Assembly: GCF_001580025.1 (NCBI RefSeq)
Contig: NZ_LSZO01000017.1
Span: forward strand, 1 to 49,539
Origin: Ventosimonas gracilis
GTDB lineage: Bacteria; Pseudomonadota; Gammaproteobacteria; Pseudomonadales; Pseudomonadaceae
Length of the DNA stretch: 49,539 nt
Reading direction: 5' to 3'
Shown here: piece by piece, positions 48,683 through 49,539 of the stretch
Numbering within the stretch: position 1 is the stretch's first letter
How the letters are laid out: each line of letters opens with the position of its first letter
Notes under the pieces: model-generated
The model's input: only the letters and a program-made list of their open reading frames with translations
Databases searched by the model: none
Told to the model about the DNA's origin: nothing
Position numbers and translations under genes: made by a program

Positions 48683-49539
48683 ATGAATACAACCCATCCC
48701 GGCCATCTCAGCCGCCGTAATCTCTTGGCAGGCGGCGCGACACTCGCCGCTGCCACCGCGCTCTGGCCCAAGCATTTATTCGCGCAAGACAGCAAAGTCA
48801 TCCGCATTGGCGGCGCGGGGCCTTTATCAGGTCCTGCGGCCTATTGGGGGCAGTCCACCGCGCAAGGTTTTATCGACGGCGCAGCCGAAGTCAACGCGGC
48901 GGGTGGGCTGATACTGGGCGGCGTGGCGCACCGCATTGAAGTGATTAACTACGACACCAAAGGCGAAACCGCCGACTCACGCGCCGCGACCTTGCGGCTG
49001 ATTGAGCAGGACGGCTGCCAGTACGTATTTACCAACGGAGCGGCTTCCACCGTTGGCGTATTGCAGGTCAGCGAACCGGCCGGGGCGATTTCCATGGTGG
49101 GCTGCTGGGGCTATCTGGAACTGTTTGGTGGCAAATACCCGCTGCACTTTCGCGCGGAAATGTCCGACTACGAGCAGGGCTACGCCTATATCCCCTTTAT
49201 GCTCGAAAAATACGGCAAAGACGCGCTAAAAACCGCCGCTTTTATCGGCCCGAATGATAAAGACGGCACCGACTGCCATTTTTCCTACCAACGGTTGATG
49301 GACTACTACGGTATCAAGCAGACCACAGCGCTCTACTACAACTGGGAAGATACCGACTTCTACCCGATTGTTGCGCGCTGTATTGCCGCAAAACCCGCCT
49401 TTATCGTCACCAGCCCGTCGCCGCCCGGGATTACCGCCTCGATTATCAAGGCCGCCAGAGAACTGGGCTATCGCGGGCCGATTAGCTCGCCCGCCGCTTC
49501 GGAAACCAAGACCATTTTGCAAGTGGCGGGTGAGCACGC
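48683..49539 (+). CDS. Tat-exported LivK-type substrate-binding protein (partial, runs off the window)
   Basis: 285 codons are visible with no stop before the window ends. The N-terminus carries a twin-arginine signal (SRRNLLAGG then a hydrophobic stretch ending LFAQD). The mature part is a type I periplasmic fold: IRIGGAGPLSGPAAYWGQSTAQGFIDGAAEVNAAGG, VINYDTKGETADSRAATLRLIEQDG and AAFIGPNDKDGTDCHFSYQRLMDYYG. It resembles binding proteins for amino acids, amides or urea rather than LivK of this window. GGGAGG precedes the ATG. Transport genes, if any, lie to the right. Confidence 0.85.
   Translation, partial: MNTTHPGHLSRRNLLAGGATLAAATALWPKHLFAQDSKVIRIGGAGPLSGPAAYWGQSTAQGFIDGAAEVNAAGGLILGGVAHRIEVINYDTKGETADSRAATLRLIEQDGCQYVFTNGAASTVGVLQVSEPAGAISMVGCWGYLELFGGKYPLHFRAEMSDYEQGYAYIPFMLEKYGKDALKTAAFIGPNDKDGTDCHFSYQRLMDYYGIKQTTALYYNWEDTDFYPIVARCIAAKPAFIVTSPSPPGITASIIKAARELGYRGPISSPAASETKTILQVAGEH

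Overview
The window looks like a chromosomal segment of a gammaproteobacterium close to the Pseudomonadales. Pointers are the gene orders ilvI-ilvH-ilvC-pssA, rpsF-rpsR-(DUF2232-like membrane protein)-rplI, ffs/dnaX-ybaB-recR beside an Fnr/Anr gene, lptG-lptF divergent from pepA, mpl-ubiX and thiG-trmB, plus a 634-residue FabY-type ketosynthase. By eye the GC content is moderate (mid-50s percent). I cannot name the genus. Most of the window is core metabolism; the accessory content is a family of small mobile repeats, a decayed segmental duplication and a few odd lipoprotein or outer-membrane genes.

Layout. 1-3.1 kb: repeat fragment, initiator tRNA, zapG, a GntR/FCD regulator convergent with a DpkA-like reductase, and tRNA-Thr. 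3.2-5.3 kb: thiG-trmB and rnk. 5.4-10.2 kb: complete leftward livKHMGF ABC operon. 10.4-16.5 kb: a phospholipase-D-type cardiolipin synthase, then leftward comM, ubiK, dedA and lptFG. 16.6-20.4 kb: pepA, tRNA-Ser, an M23 endopeptidase and hemE. 20.5-22.7 kb: exbB-exbD-tonB behind a Fur-box-like site. 22.8-23.8 kb: a lipoprotein that looks like a Tai4-type immunity domain joined to ankyrin repeats. 24.2-28.3 kb: ilvI-ilvH-ilvC and pssA. 28.7-33.6 kb: tRNA-Ala, rraA, ubiX/mpl, two small exported proteins, an acyltransferase and mutM. 33.8-35.9 kb: the S6/S18/L9 operon. 36.2-38.0 kb: sulfate-binding protein and an AlkC-like repair protein. 38.1-44.4 kb: DUF6436 protein, two tandem PotF-like polyamine-binding proteins with a fossil between them, agmatine deiminase and FabY. 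44.4-48.5 kb: decayed outer-membrane protein gene, fnr, recR, ybaB, dnaX and the SRP RNA. The right edge cuts a Tat-exported LivK-type binding protein.

Main observation. A ~265-bp element with 20+ bp terminal inverted repeats occurs in three full copies (11.6, 28.35 and 35.95 kb) and several fragments. It is flanked by TA on both sides, as expected of an IS630/Tc1-mariner-type MITE. Its ends coincide exactly with stop codons: TA plus the first G of the element makes a TAG stop for cls, comM, pssA, livF, rraA and ubiX. Its internal hairpins keep pairing through compensatory changes between copies. Next in interest are the collapsed duplication around the polyamine-binding genes, with an aguA'-DUF6436' fusion fossil, and the orphan Tai4-ankyrin lipoprotein.
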